Below, piece after piece: positions 6,900 through 15,393 of a stretch of DNA of 21,290 nucleotides. Made by a program: the position numbers and the translations under genes. Source of the stretch: CAYYJM01 sp964471755 (lineage in GTDB: Bacteria > Planctomycetota > Planctomycetia > Gemmatales > Gemmataceae); contig CAYYJM010000094.1 of the NCBI GenBank assembly GCA_964471755.1, positions 1 through 21,290 of the forward strand, given 5' to 3'. A model generated the notes under the pieces. The model saw only the letters and a list, made by a program, of their open reading frames with translations. It was not told the DNA's origin and did no database searches. Each line of letters begins with the position of its first letter. Position 1 is the first letter of the stretch.

Positions 6900-8603
6900 A
6901 TGGCCGAGAAACCCCGGGCGTCGCTCGCCGACTACATTGTCATCGCCCTGAGCCCGGCCCTGATCATGGGCCTGGTCGGCAGCCTCGTCTTCTTTCTGCT
7001 GGAGGTCTTCTACCGCGGCCAGTATGGCTCGAACCTTCGCTGGATCCTGTTCTTCTTCGTCTTCGGGGCCGTCCTCGCCGCCCGCATGAACGTCACCGGC
7101 GAAGGGAACGGACGCGGCCACCTCTACGGCGGCATCCTCGGTCTGCTCACCTATCTCGGGGCCCTGCGTTTCGCCCAGTTCCCGCCCGACGCAGCTGCCG
7201 CCGCACAGGCTCCTCTCATCAATCTGTTCCTCGTCGCCCTCATCTGGTGGTGTTCCTACCGGCTCGTCTGGGACTGCACCCACATCGATGACAGCATGGA
7301 CGTCGATGCTCGCGGCCTGCTCGAAGCCTCCGGTCTGGACGAACACGAACAGCGAATGGTGACTCCCGCCGGGGCCGTCGAGCCGGGTCCGAAGAAGCAG
7401 GGCTGGCTCGATCGCTGGGTCTCGTATGTGCGAGAGAGCAAGAAGAAGCGTACGCCGGGCGTCTGGGTCGTCTACTTCTCGCTGGCCGCGCTGCCGCTGT
7501 TCGGTCTTGGTCAGGCTTTCATCCCGCCCCGGGCGGTCGAACGACGCGAGTACACCTTCTGGCTCCTGGCTCTGTACCTCGCCTGCGCTCTTGGCCTGCT
7601 GCTGACGACCTGCTTCCTCGGTCTACGACGGTATCTCCGCCAGCGCAAGCTGACGATGCCTTCGGCGATGGCCGGAGCCTGGCTGCTCGTTGGCACCCTC
7701 CTCATCGTCGCCCTGCTCGCCGTGACGGCGATCGTTCCGCGTCCCGAAGGCTACTCCACCTTCGCCGAGAATGCCGCTTCGGAAGAGGAGGACGACCGCC
7801 AGGCCTCCGACCGGGCAGTCGTCAAGGACAGCAAGGGCAAGGACGGCGAACGTCCCACCGGCAAGAAGGACCGAGACGGCAAGCCCGGTAACGAACGCGA
7901 CAAGGACGCTCCCGGCAAGGACAGGGACCGCGGCAAGGATCAGGGAAACGAGAAGGACCGAGGCGGCGGCAAGGATAAGAAGGACGCCAAGGGCGGTGGC
8001 GACAACGGCAAGGACAATGGCCAGTCCAGCCGTTCGGGCAGCTCGTCGCCGCTCCGACGGCTGACGGAATTGATGCAAAACCTCGGCCCCCGGGGCAAGT
8101 GGCTCGTCTTCGCCGTGATCGGCCTGATCGTCCTGATCTGGCTCCTGCGCAATGGTCTGCGCTACCTGGCCAACTTCACCGACTGGGCCAGGAAGCTCCT
8201 CGACTGGTGGGCCAATTTCTGGGCCAATCTCTTCGGCGGAGCGGAGGAGTCGGAGAGCGAGGCCGACACCGTCCCGCCTCCGGTGCGGTCCTACCGGAGC
8301 TATCCCGATCCCTTCCTGACCGGTGCGGCAGAGGGCATGGACGTTCGCGAGCAGGTCCGCTACACCTTCGCGGCCCTCCAGGCCTGGGGCCGCGAGCAGG
8401 GCGTCGAACGCCGCCCGGATGAGACGCCCCTGGAGTACGCCAACCGCCTGGCCGCCGAGCAGGAGGATCTCGACGAGATGATCCGGAAGCTGGCCAGCCT
8501 CTACGCTCGGGCTGTCTACGCCTACGGCGACCTGCCTGGTGTCACGGAAGACTTCCTGCGTGAGTTCTGGCACGCCCTCGACGCGGCGAGCCGTGTCGCC
8601 TGA
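6900..8603 (+). CDS. Polytopic membrane protein with C-terminal DUF4129 domain
   Basis: The 567-residue protein has hydrophobic segments near 12-36, 47-63, 76-92, 104-122, 187-208, 219-241 and 257-279. A very hydrophilic Lys/Asp/Gly/Arg-rich linker follows (about 290-380, dense KD, GK and RD pairs), then a membrane segment at 400-418 and a cytosolic DUF4129 domain at the end (about 482-560), with TPLEYANRLA and LASLYARAVYAYG typical of the family. DUF4129 domains are often found with transglutaminase-like, DUF58 and MoxR genes; none of these is next to it here. The ATG at 6900 has GAGGGG just upstream. A start 46 codons earlier would overlap the preceding terminator hairpin and is rejected. 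Biochemical function unknown; the domain call is made from sequence pattern. Confidence 0.82.
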   Translation: MAEKPRASLADYIVIALSPALIMGLVGSLVFFLLEVFYRGQYGSNLRWILFFFVFGAVLAARMNVTGEGNGRGHLYGGILGLLTYLGALRFAQFPPDAAAAAQAPLINLFLVALIWWCSYRLVWDCTHIDDSMDVDARGLLEASGLDEHEQRMVTPAGAVEPGPKKQGWLDRWVSYVRESKKKRTPGVWVVYFSLAALPLFGLGQAFIPPRAVERREYTFWLLALYLACALGLLLTTCFLGLRRYLRQRKLTMPSAMAGAWLLVGTLLIVALLAVTAIVPRPEGYSTFAENAASEEEDDRQASDRAVVKDSKGKDGERPTGKKDRDGKPGNERDKDAPGKDRDRGKDQGNEKDRGGGKDKKDAKGGGDNGKDNGQSSRSGSSSPLRRLTELMQNLGPRGKWLVFAVIGLIVLIWLLRNGLRYLANFTDWARKLLDWWANFWANLFGGAEESESEADTVPPPVRSYRSYPDPFLTGAAEGMDVREQVRYTFAALQAWGREQGVERRPDETPLEYANRLAAEQEDLDEMIRKLASLYARAVYAYGDLPGVTEDFLREFWHALDAASRVA

Positions 8604-8705
8604 TTCCGTGGACGCGATCCCTGCGGCCTTTTTCCTTCCCGCCTCCGACGCCGGCCGGTATCATCGCTCGAAAAGATTCGCCAGAACCTTCCGTCGAGAA
8701 GAACC

Positions 8706-10724
8706 ATGCTTTCCCGCCATCGCATCCCGCCGCTTGTCGTCCTCGTGGTCTGCATCACCTTGATGCCGGTCGGACCAGTGAGCCACGGTCAACCGAAACC
8801 GCCGGATCTGAAACCGAATCCGAAGGCTCCCGCCATCAAGTCGGCCGCTCCCGTCGGCGGAACACGCGGCACCACCGTGGACGTCCAGGTCGTCGGCACC
8901 AACCTCGCCGGTCCCGAGGCTCTGTGGACCAACTTCGGCGGCCAGGCCACCTTCCCGACCGAGGGGACCAATGGCAAGGACGCGGCCAGGCTCCTGGCGA
9001 AGTTGGCGATCCCGAAGGATGCTCCGATCGGCTTCCAGGCGATTCGGCTCGCCACCGGCCAGGGCCTCTCGAACCTGCACCTCTTCTGCGTCGATGATCT
9101 GCCCCAGATCGTCGAGGACGGCAAGAACGGTGCCCTCACGTCGGCCATGAAGGTATCGGTCCCCTGCGTCGTCGTCGGCCGGATTGCCAGCGAGGCCAGG
9201 GACTACTTCAAGTTCCAGGTTCCCGCCGGGGCCGCGCTCAGTTTCGAGGTTCTCGGCCGACGCCTCGGCAGCGCCTTCGATCCGCAACTGACCCTGTTCG
9301 ACGCCAGAGGACATGAGCTGCCGGCCGGCCACAGCAACGACGCTCCGGGTCGGCAGACCGATCCCTGCCTGCGCTACACCTTCAAGGACGGCGGCGAGTA
9401 CGTCGTCGAGATCCGCGACGTCGCCTTCAAGGGCGGCGACGATTTCCACTATCGCCTTCGCATCGGCGACTTCCCCCTGGCGACGACCCCCTTTCCGCTC
9501 GCGGCCCGGCGCGGCAGCAAGGTGAGCGTCGGCTTCGCCGGTCCGGCCGTCGTCGGGGTGGCACCCGTCGAGGTGACCGTGCCGACTGATCCTTACCTGG
9601 AAGAGGTCGCCGTCGCGCCGAAGGGGGCATCGGGTCAGCACGGCTGGCCGGTCGGGCTGACGCTGTCGGACATCGACGAGGTCGTGGAGCAGGAGCCGAA
9701 CAACAAGGCCGACCAGGCGACGAAGGTTCCGGTTCCCGCCGGCGTCTCGGCCCGCTTCGAGGTTCGCGGCGACGTGGACTTCTTCCGCTTCGCCGCGAAG
9801 AAGGGCCAGAAACTCGTCCTCGACACGCAGACGGCCGAGGTCGGTTCGCCGACTGAGGTGCTGCTCACCGTGCGGGATCTGAAGGGAGCGCAACTCGCCG
9901 CGAGCGATCCGCAGAAGGGGGCACGCGTCGAGTTCACGCCGCCGGCCGATGGCGACTTCGTCGTCCAGGCCGAGCATCTGCACTACTGGGGCGGCCCGAG
10001 CGAGAGCTATCGGCTGACGATCCTCCCGGCCAACGCCGGCTTCGACCTGAGCGTTGCCCTGGATCGCTTCGAGATCCGCCAGGGTGGGACGCTGAATGTG
10101 CCGGTCCAGGTGGCCGCTCGTGGCACTCCGGGTGAGATCCTGGTCAAGGTCGTCGGCCCGAAGGGACTGACCGGCGAGGTCAAGGTGCCGGCCGGCAAGG
10201 CACCGCCATTCGTCATGCTGCCGATCAAGGCCGGTGACGATCTGGCCGGAGGCGTCACGACCTTCCGCATCATCGGCACGGCGTCCGTCGCCGGAGCGAC
10301 GATCACCGAGGTGGTGAGCGTACGGGCAGCCCTGAGCGGCCAACTGGCGAACCTGCAGCTGCCGCCGCGAAGTCTCACGGGCCAGTTCGGCCTGCTCGTC
10401 CAGGCTCCGGCTCCGTTCGCGCTCAAGACGACGCTCAACCCGGCCGAGACGACGCCCGGCAAGAACGTCGAGGTGACCGTCACCGCCACGCGCCGTCCCG
10501 GCTTCTCGGAGGCGATCGCCCTGACCGTGACCGGCCTGCCGGCCAACGTCAAGGCCGAGGCGAAACCGATCCCGATGGGGCAAGCCGAGGTCAAGTTCCC
10601 CCTGGTCGTCGCGGGCAATGCCGCCGTGGGCAACGCGACGATCACCGTCCAGGGCAAGGCCACGCACCAGGGCAAGGAGATCGTCGAGGCAGCTGCCGGC
10701 GTGGCGTTCAAGATCAAGAAGTGA
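8706..10724 (+). CDS. Secreted PPC-domain (bacterial pre-peptidase C-terminal) protein
   Basis: Exported 672-residue protein of a type common in planctomycetes; no enzymatic domain is seen. A signal peptide covers about 1-28 (LVVLVVCITLMPVGP, cleavage near SHG-QPK). Residues about 44-115 resemble the IPT/TIG-like start of these proteins (SAAPVGGTRGTTVDVQVVGTN). A first PPC-like beta-sandwich spans about 155-250 (DYFKFQVPAG through DPQLTLFDARG). A second spans about 325-438 and begins with the characteristic EQEPNN and DVDFFRFAAKKGQ. The rest (about 440-672) is beta-rich, possibly Ig-like repeats. The ATG has only a weak GAGAAGAA ribosome site. It ends 13 bp from the convergent cytochrome/WD40 gene. 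The two may act together in the periplasm or at the surface, but that is inference. Confidence 0.87.
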   Translation: MLSRHRIPPLVVLVVCITLMPVGPVSHGQPKPPDLKPNPKAPAIKSAAPVGGTRGTTVDVQVVGTNLAGPEALWTNFGGQATFPTEGTNGKDAARLLAKLAIPKDAPIGFQAIRLATGQGLSNLHLFCVDDLPQIVEDGKNGALTSAMKVSVPCVVVGRIASEARDYFKFQVPAGAALSFEVLGRRLGSAFDPQLTLFDARGHELPAGHSNDAPGRQTDPCLRYTFKDGGEYVVEIRDVAFKGGDDFHYRLRIGDFPLATTPFPLAARRGSKVSVGFAGPAVVGVAPVEVTVPTDPYLEEVAVAPKGASGQHGWPVGLTLSDIDEVVEQEPNNKADQATKVPVPAGVSARFEVRGDVDFFRFAAKKGQKLVLDTQTAEVGSPTEVLLTVRDLKGAQLAASDPQKGARVEFTPPADGDFVVQAEHLHYWGGPSESYRLTILPANAGFDLSVALDRFEIRQGGTLNVPVQVAARGTPGEILVKVVGPKGLTGEVKVPAGKAPPFVMLPIKAGDDLAGGVTTFRIIGTASVAGATITEVVSVRAALSGQLANLQLPPRSLTGQFGLLVQAPAPFALKTTLNPAETTPGKNVEVTVTATRRPGFSEAIALTVTGLPANVKAEAKPIPMGQAEVKFPLVVAGNAAVGNATITVQGKATHQGKEIVEAAAGVAFKIKK

Positions 10725-10739
10725 CAGGCTGGCGTCACT
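10720..10739. terminator. Small palindrome spanning both stop codons of convergent genes
   Basis: AGTGAC (10720-10725) and GTCACT (10734-10739) form a 6-bp stem with an 8-base loop. It covers the PPC gene's TGA and most of the opposite-strand TAG of the WD40 gene. It is the only structure in the 13-bp gap and could serve both transcripts, but lacks T-runs and is short. Confidence 0.3.
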
Positions 10740-13700
10740 ACTTGCCGATCACATCCGCCAGCTCGAACGCGAACAGGTCGCCCAACCCCTTGCCGCGCGG
10801 CCGGTCGGCCAGTGTCCGCGGATCGACGCCCGCCACCAGGATCTTGCCGCTCGTCCCGGACACCGCGACCTGCGTCGCCAGCAGGTCGAGTCGCTTGCTC
10901 CCTCGTAGCTTCAGGTCCGGCAGGCTGTACACGTCGAGAGTCTGCTCGCGGCTCAGGATGAACAGAAGCCGGCGCTCCGCGTCGAACGTCGCGTGGACGA
11001 ACGGCTGCAGGGCCGTCTGGAAACGCATGTCCTGCTCGCGTTCGCCGTTCAGACGCAGGACAGTGCCCGAGCGGAAGACCAGCAGGCCGCCGTCGGGGCT
11101 GAGGAAGAATTCGCCACCGAGCGGCTGCCGGCCCGGCGGCGACGCCTTCGCCGTGCCAGCCTGCTGCTCCGGTCGTGCGGCCAGGTAGAACGCCTCCAGC
11201 GTCCCCGGCTGCACGCCCTGGCTGGAGTGATAGAGTCGCTTGCCGTCGGCACTCAGGCCGATCAGGGACTGCGTCCAGACTCCCGCATGTCGGTTGAGCA
11301 ATTTGCCCGACGCCAGATCGAGAACGCGCACATCGCTCCAGCCGTCGTCGTTGCCCGAGACGTAGGCCCGTGTGTCGGCCACGGCCAGGTCGTAGCCGGC
11401 GCTCGTCACTGGGATCTCGCGCCGCGCCGCCAGCGTGGCCGGATCGAGAACGATCAGTTTGCCCGGAGCCTTCGTCACCAGCGCGACGAGCGATTTGCCA
11501 TCCGGACTGAGGCGAACGACCTCGGTGCCGGTCGGCAGGTCCACGACCGTGTCGCGCCGCAAGGTCGCCACCTCGATGCGAGCGAGTTGGTTCGTCGTCC
11601 CGTTCAGATAGAAGCCCCACTTGCCGTTCGGCGACAGGAGCAGGTTCGTCACCAGACCGCCGACCTCCAGCCGGCCGGATGCGTAGAGTTCGCCCGCCGG
11701 CGGCACGACCGGCCGGACCACCGTGCCGGGCGTTCCCGGATACGGCTCGTTCGTCGTCGTCGCGGCGGTCAGCAGTTTGTCGAGAGCCCACGGCAGGACG
11801 ACGCCATCCCGGCTGGCCGAAAGGGTCTTCATCCCGCCGTCGAGGAACTGCACTGCGACGACCGACTCGGCATGTCGGCCGAACGTCTTCACCTCGACCC
11901 CCTTCGCCACGTCCCAGAGGCGAACCGTCGCGTCCGCCCCGGCCGAGGCGACGTACTTGCCATCGGCTCGCAGTGCCACGCCGATGACCGGCCCCTGATG
12001 ACCGGTGAACTTCTTCAGCTCGGTCCCCTTCTCGACGTTCCACAACCGGACGAGCCGATCGTCGCCGCCGGTCAGCAGTGTCGTGCCGCTGTCACTGAAG
12101 GCAAGCGAGCGAACCAGGCCCGTGTTCGTCAGCGTCCGGAGAACCTTGCCGGTCTTCGCTTCCAGGATGAAGATGCCGCCGCACGTGGCAACCGCGAGCC
12201 GATCGCCGTCCGGCGAGAAGGCGGTCGCCTCCAGGTATTTCGCCCCGTCCTGGCCGTTGGGAAAGCGGAAACCCTCGTCCCGGCCGCCGCGCTGGAGGTT
12301 CCAGCGGTACGCCTCGTGGTCGAGGCTGGTCGAGATGGCCCAGCGACCGTTCGGGCTGAAGGCGACGCTGGTCACCAGGTCCGCGTGTCCGGCAAACTGA
12401 CCCAGTTCGCGGGCCGTCTCGACATCCCAGAGCCGCACGATGCGGTCGGCTCCGCCGGAGAGGAGTCGTCGGCCGTCCGGACTGAAGGCGACCGCCCAGA
12501 CCGACGCCGTGTGGCCGATGCAGCGGCGCAGCTCACGCCGGGCGGCCACGTCGTAGATGACGACCGTCTTGTCAGCGCTGGCGAAGGCCGCCAGTTCGCC
12601 GCCGGGACTGAAGGCGACGGCGTTGGCCGGTGCCGACTGCGCCTCCAGTGGGTCCAGCTCGCCCGTGTTGTCCGGCAGAATCTGGCCGACGTTCCCCGGT
12701 CGGAAGGCGGTGCCGAGGTGGAACTCCTTGACCACGTCGGCGAACGCCTGAACGACGACCTGCCGTGGCACCGTCGCTCCGGCCACGCGAAGGGCTCCGA
12801 GGTTGCGCGCCAGCACGCTCTCGCCGGTCAGTCGGGGCTGGAGCGCCGCCGGGTCGAAACCGAACTCGGCGGCCAGCGTCGGTAGATCGACGTCCGCCTC
12901 GTAGCGGTTCGTCACCGTCAGGATTACCTCGTTGGCTGACACCTTGTTGCCAGTCGCGGCCAGGGCCTTCTGATAGCGACGGGCATCGTCATCCATGCGG
13001 GCGCGGAGAACGTCCTTCGGTGGGTACAGGGCGCGGATCAACTCGGCGTCGGCCCGTGAGAACGCCTTCGGGTTCTTGCCGACGTGGTCGCGGATCATGT
13101 CATCCTTGGGCAGGATGCCGCTGATGTGGCAGCCCATGCACGAGACGCCGACCTCGACGGCTCGATCTGGCCGCTTCGCGTCGCTGACGATCTGCTGCGG
13201 TCCCTTGTCGATGCGGACATCGTTGGCGTTGATCAGGACGTAGCCGTGCAGACCGTTGGGCAACTCGAAGATGACCTCGCCGCCGGCATGCAGAAACGTG
13301 TTGTCCGTCAGGCCGGGCCCGAGCGGGTAGGCGAAGACGTTCCGTCGATCCGGCAGGAGCAGATCACGCTCGACGAGGTTCTGCTGGACGGCGTCGAAGT
13401 CGTAGCTGCGCCAGTAGGCTCCGGTCTGTGAGTCGTGGCGCTGGAGGATGCGGTTGTTCCGCGAGATGCCGGAGCCGAGGAAGCCGGCCCGGGCGACACG
13501 CTCCTGCTGAATGTCGAGGGCCACGTCCACGCGCAGCTGGCGTTCCAGTTCACTGAGGTTGTTCGGGATCTGGAGCAGGTCGTAGTAGAGCGGCGGTCGC
13601 GACGCCGTGGCGACGAACCAGTCCGCCCGCACGGCCGGCATCCGCGTCCCGGTGCCGACAAGGACGGCCTTCGCCGTCGCCGTGTCGTGCAGCAGACCGT

Positions 13701-14358
13701 AGGGGTACTCGTTGAGCAGGCGGTTCCAGAGGTTGGCGTCCCACAGGTAGTCGCGCAGGTCGATCCGCAGGACGAGACCTTCCGGGTCGATCGGCGTCGG
13801 GTTGGTCAGCTTCGGATGCCAGGAGAGGCTGTTGATCAGCTTGGCCAGCGCGTTTCGGTACGTCTGCAACTCGTCCGGCCCGGCTCCGGCGTTGGCCAGC
13901 GGGACGAGGGTGAAGTAGCGCAGGAAGCGGCGACCGCGACGATCGAACTTCTCCAGGTCAGCGAGCATCCACTCGTACGCTTCGGCCTCGTGGACGAGTC
14001 GGCGATTGTTGACCACGGCCGGATGCGCGCCCGCCTCGATCCAGCGCTTGACGAGGTCGATCTCCTGCGGTGAGGGTCGGGGCTGCACGTCGGCCGGCGG
14101 CATCTTGCCGGCGGCCATGCGGCGATAGATTGGTGACTGCTCGATGGCACCGGGCACGATTTTCTTGCGAGCGATGAGCTTGTCGCGGTCGAGGATGTAG
14201 TTCAGACCGCCCTCGACGGCTCCATCCTGGCCGTGGCAGCGGTAGCAGTGCGTCTTGAAGACGGCGAGCGCGTCGCGAGCCAGGGCGGTATCTTCGGCCG
14301 CGAACGCCGACGACGGCAGAAGGACGATCAATCCGGCAAGCCAGCTGGCGGTGCGCAT
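10738..14358 (-). CDS. Exported diheme cytochrome c / WD40 beta-propeller fusion protein
   Basis: The 1206-residue protein begins with a signal peptide (about 1-20, ending SSAFA). A planctomycete-type cytochrome c domain follows, with CYRCH at 38-42 and the likely axial Met in AAGKMPP (about 86). A long central region (about 110-560) carries a second heme site, CMGCH, at 407-411. WD40 repeats run from about 575 to 860, with recurrent AFSPDG and RLWDV. A second, more divergent propeller-like region (SPNGKWGF, LSPDGKSLV, LSADGKRLYH) fills about 895-1206. The chosen ATG at 14356-14358 has GGAGAGAGG upstream; the open frame before it crosses the promoter area and repeat. It is likely periplasmic and able to carry electrons, with the propellers for protein contacts. 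Substrate unknown. The gene stands alone, convergent with the PPC gene. Confidence 0.88.
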   Translation of the reverse strand: MRTASWLAGLIVLLPSSAFAAEDTALARDALAVFKTHCYRCHGQDGAVEGGLNYILDRDKLIARKKIVPGAIEQSPIYRRMAAGKMPPADVQPRPSPQEIDLVKRWIEAGAHPAVVNNRRLVHEAEAYEWMLADLEKFDRRGRRFLRYFTLVPLANAGAGPDELQTYRNALAKLINSLSWHPKLTNPTPIDPEGLVLRIDLRDYLWDANLWNRLLNEYPYGLLHDTATAKAVLVGTGTRMPAVRADWFVATASRPPLYYDLLQIPNNLSELERQLRVDVALDIQQERVARAGFLGSGISRNNRILQRHDSQTGAYWRSYDFDAVQQNLVERDLLLPDRRNVFAYPLGPGLTDNTFLHAGGEVIFELPNGLHGYVLINANDVRIDKGPQQIVSDAKRPDRAVEVGVSCMGCHISGILPKDDMIRDHVGKNPKAFSRADAELIRALYPPKDVLRARMDDDARRYQKALAATGNKVSANEVILTVTNRYEADVDLPTLAAEFGFDPAALQPRLTGESVLARNLGALRVAGATVPRQVVVQAFADVVKEFHLGTAFRPGNVGQILPDNTGELDPLEAQSAPANAVAFSPGGELAAFASADKTVVIYDVAARRELRRCIGHTASVWAVAFSPDGRRLLSGGADRIVRLWDVETARELGQFAGHADLVTSVAFSPNGRWAISTSLDHEAYRWNLQRGGRDEGFRFPNGQDGAKYLEATAFSPDGDRLAVATCGGIFILEAKTGKVLRTLTNTGLVRSLAFSDSGTTLLTGGDDRLVRLWNVEKGTELKKFTGHQGPVIGVALRADGKYVASAGADATVRLWDVAKGVEVKTFGRHAESVVAVQFLDGGMKTLSASRDGVVLPWALDKLLTAATTTNEPYPGTPGTVVRPVVPPAGELYASGRLEVGGLVTNLLLSPNGKWGFYLNGTTNQLARIEVATLRRDTVVDLPTGTEVVRLSPDGKSLVALVTKAPGKLIVLDPATLAARREIPVTSAGYDLAVADTRAYVSGNDDGWSDVRVLDLASGKLLNRHAGVWTQSLIGLSADGKRLYHSSQGVQPGTLEAFYLAARPEQQAGTAKASPPGRQPLGGEFFLSPDGGLLVFRSGTVLRLNGEREQDMRFQTALQPFVHATFDAERRLLFILSREQTLDVYSLPDLKLRGSKRLDLLATQVAVSGTSGKILVAGVDPRTLADRPRGKGLGDLFAFELADVIGK

Positions 14359-14436
14359 GTCAACCTCTCTCCAGGCGATGTTGATTCGCCCTCCAGCATA
14401 CTGCAACCGGCCGGAGGACGCCGGGTACATCTTCTT

Positions 14437-14672
14437 TAGTTGCGGCCAAGTGTAGGGTGGGCCGAAGCGCCACGATGGCCTGATCCACCCCGAGGCCCGC
14501 CCCAGCGCAGGCCCACCGATGCTCCGACGGGAGCGCAGCGACACCGATTAGAAAGGCATCTGCGGTGTCGCTGCGCTCCCGTCGGAGCATCGGTGGGCCT
14601 GCGCTGTTCCGGCCTTCCGGGACGATCTGGCGTCGGTGGCGCTCCCGCCCACCCTACATTTGGTCGCAACTA
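14437..14672. repeat. 236-bp near-palindromic element with TA ends (MITE-like or large REP-like repeat)
   Basis: The inner arms 14503-14546 and 14563-14606 are perfect 44-base inverted complements around a 16-base loop (14547-14562). The outer 33 bases of each end (14437-14469 and 14640-14672) are inverted repeats with four mismatches, starting TAGTTGCG and ending CGCAACTA and including TGTAGGGTGGGC. The intervening sections are alignable with small indels. TA at both ends would suit a TA target duplication as made by IS630/Tc1-type transposases. No transposase is encoded, so this would be a non-autonomous element if mobile. Confidence 0.85.
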
Positions 14673-14786
14673 CGGCGATCCACCCGAGGAAGCCTACCTC
14701 CATAGACGAGTTTGCCACCGGGAAAGTTGACTCGGCCGCGACGGCAGCGGAAGAATGAACCCCGCCTCGGGAAGCGTAACCGACCT

Positions 14787-14815
14787 TTCCCACTCGTCCG
14801 GATCTGTGGTATACC
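14787..14815 (+). promoter_or_regulatory. Candidate extended -10 promoter of the VOC gene
   Basis: TTCCCA (14787-14792) and TATACC (14810-14815) are 17 bases apart. TG at 14807-14808 stands one base before the hexamer, making an extended -10. The predicted start site is about 25 bases before the ATG at 14848, which leaves the AAGGAGG ribosome site (14835-14841) in a short leader. Judged by eye only. Confidence 0.45.
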
Positions 14816-14847
14816 TCCATTCACTGTCCCAGCGAAGGAGGTTCGCA

Positions 14848-15288
14848 ATGTCCGTGAAACCGATTCCCGAAGGCTACCACAGCATCACGCCGTACCTGAT
14901 GGTGCCGCCCGGGTCGAAGATCATCGAGTTCCTGGTCGCCGTCTTCGGCGCGAAGGTTCTCCGCGTGATGGAGAACCCGGCCGGCGGCGTCGGGCACGCC
15001 GAGTTGGAAATCGGCAACTCGAAGATCATGCTCGGCGAAGCCTGCGGTCAGTGGAAGCCGACGCAGTCGTCGATCTACGTCTACGTGGCGGACTGTGACG
15101 CGACGTACCAGGCCGCCCTCGCCGCCGGAGCGACGACACTGTACGAGCCGACCACGCACTGGTACGGCGATCGCAGCGGCGGCGTGATCGATCCGGCCGG
15201 CAATGTCTGGTTCATCGGCACGCACGTCGAGGACGTCTCGGAGGAGGAATTGCGTCGCCGTCACGCCGAGAACCGCAAGTCGGCGTAA
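14848..15288 (+). CDS. VOC family protein (PhnB-like glyoxalase/bleomycin-resistance fold)
   Basis: Small cytosolic protein of 146 residues, the normal size for a PhnB-type VOC protein made of two beta-alpha-beta-beta-beta units. It shows the family patterns ITPYLMVPPGSKIIEFLVAVFGA at the N-terminus, GHAELEIGNSKIMLGE in the first half, and YVYVADCDATYQAALAAGAT followed by DRSGGVIDPAGNVWFIGTH in the second half. Substrate cannot be assigned: members include metal-dependent isomerases, dioxygenases and antibiotic-binding proteins, and PhnB-like ones are mostly uncharacterised. The ATG is fixed by a perfect AAGGAGG six bases upstream. It is followed after 105 bp by the DUF1264 gene on the same strand. 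Confidence 0.92.
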   Translation: MSVKPIPEGYHSITPYLMVPPGSKIIEFLVAVFGAKVLRVMENPAGGVGHAELEIGNSKIMLGEACGQWKPTQSSIYVYVADCDATYQAALAAGATTLYEPTTHWYGDRSGGVIDPAGNVWFIGTHVEDVSEEELRRRHAENRKSA

Positions 15289-15298
15289 CTCCGGAATC

Positions 15299-15327
15299 TT
15301 GTAGCGTCACATCGCTCCGTGTAGAGT
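15299..15327 (+). promoter_or_regulatory. Candidate promoter of the DUF1264 gene
   Basis: TTGTAG (15299-15304) and TAGAGT (15322-15327) are separated by 17 bases. It resembles the pair found before the lactate permease gene (TTGTAC, TAGAAT). Matches to the sigma70 consensus are modest (three and four of six). If used, the hairpin at 15341-15362 would lie in the transcript leader. Confidence 0.3.
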
Positions 15328-15340
15328 GGAACTTGCAGCG

Positions 15341-15362
15341 CCGGAGGCGCTCCTGCCTCCGG
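15341..15362 (+). terminator. GC-rich hairpin between the VOC and DUF1264 genes
   Basis: CCGGAGGC (15341-15348) pairs perfectly with GCCTCCGG (15355-15362) around a six-base loop, followed by ATTTCTGC. It lies 52 bases after the VOC stop and 32 before the next ATG. It may terminate the VOC transcript or form a leader structure of the next gene; the T-run is weak. Confidence 0.4.
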
Positions 15363-15393
15363 ATTTCTGCTCACTTCTCCACGGGGGTAACGC

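Larger units (their letters stand above)
14359..14847. other. 489-bp intergenic region between the cytochrome/WD40 and VOC genes
   Basis: The gene upstream is divergent from the one downstream, so promoters for both must lie here. The central 14437-14672 is a large palindromic repeat (separate entry) and the VOC promoter candidate is at 14787-14815. The stretches 14359-14436 and 14673-14786 show no gene or clear signal. A TTGACT at 14727-14732 has only a poor partner (AAGAAT, 18 bases on). Confidence 0.7.

Noticed and set aside
8636..8664. Promoter before the PPC gene (TTCCCG, 17 bases, TATCAT)
   Set aside because: The -10 is good but the -35 matches only three of six positions; too weak to list.
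8661..10667. 668-codon open frame antisense to the PPC-domain gene
   Set aside because: Composition is an antisense shadow (Arg/Asp/Leu-rich), no domain recognised; the plus-strand frame has a signal peptide and PPC motifs.
10993..12885. 630-codon open frame antisense to the cytochrome/WD40 gene
   Set aside because: The minus-strand frame shows repeated WD40 motifs; the plus-strand frame is its mirror.
14727..14756. TTGACT with AAGAAT as VOC promoter
   Set aside because: Poor -10 and longer distance; the extended -10 pair at 14787-14815 is a better fit to the short leader.
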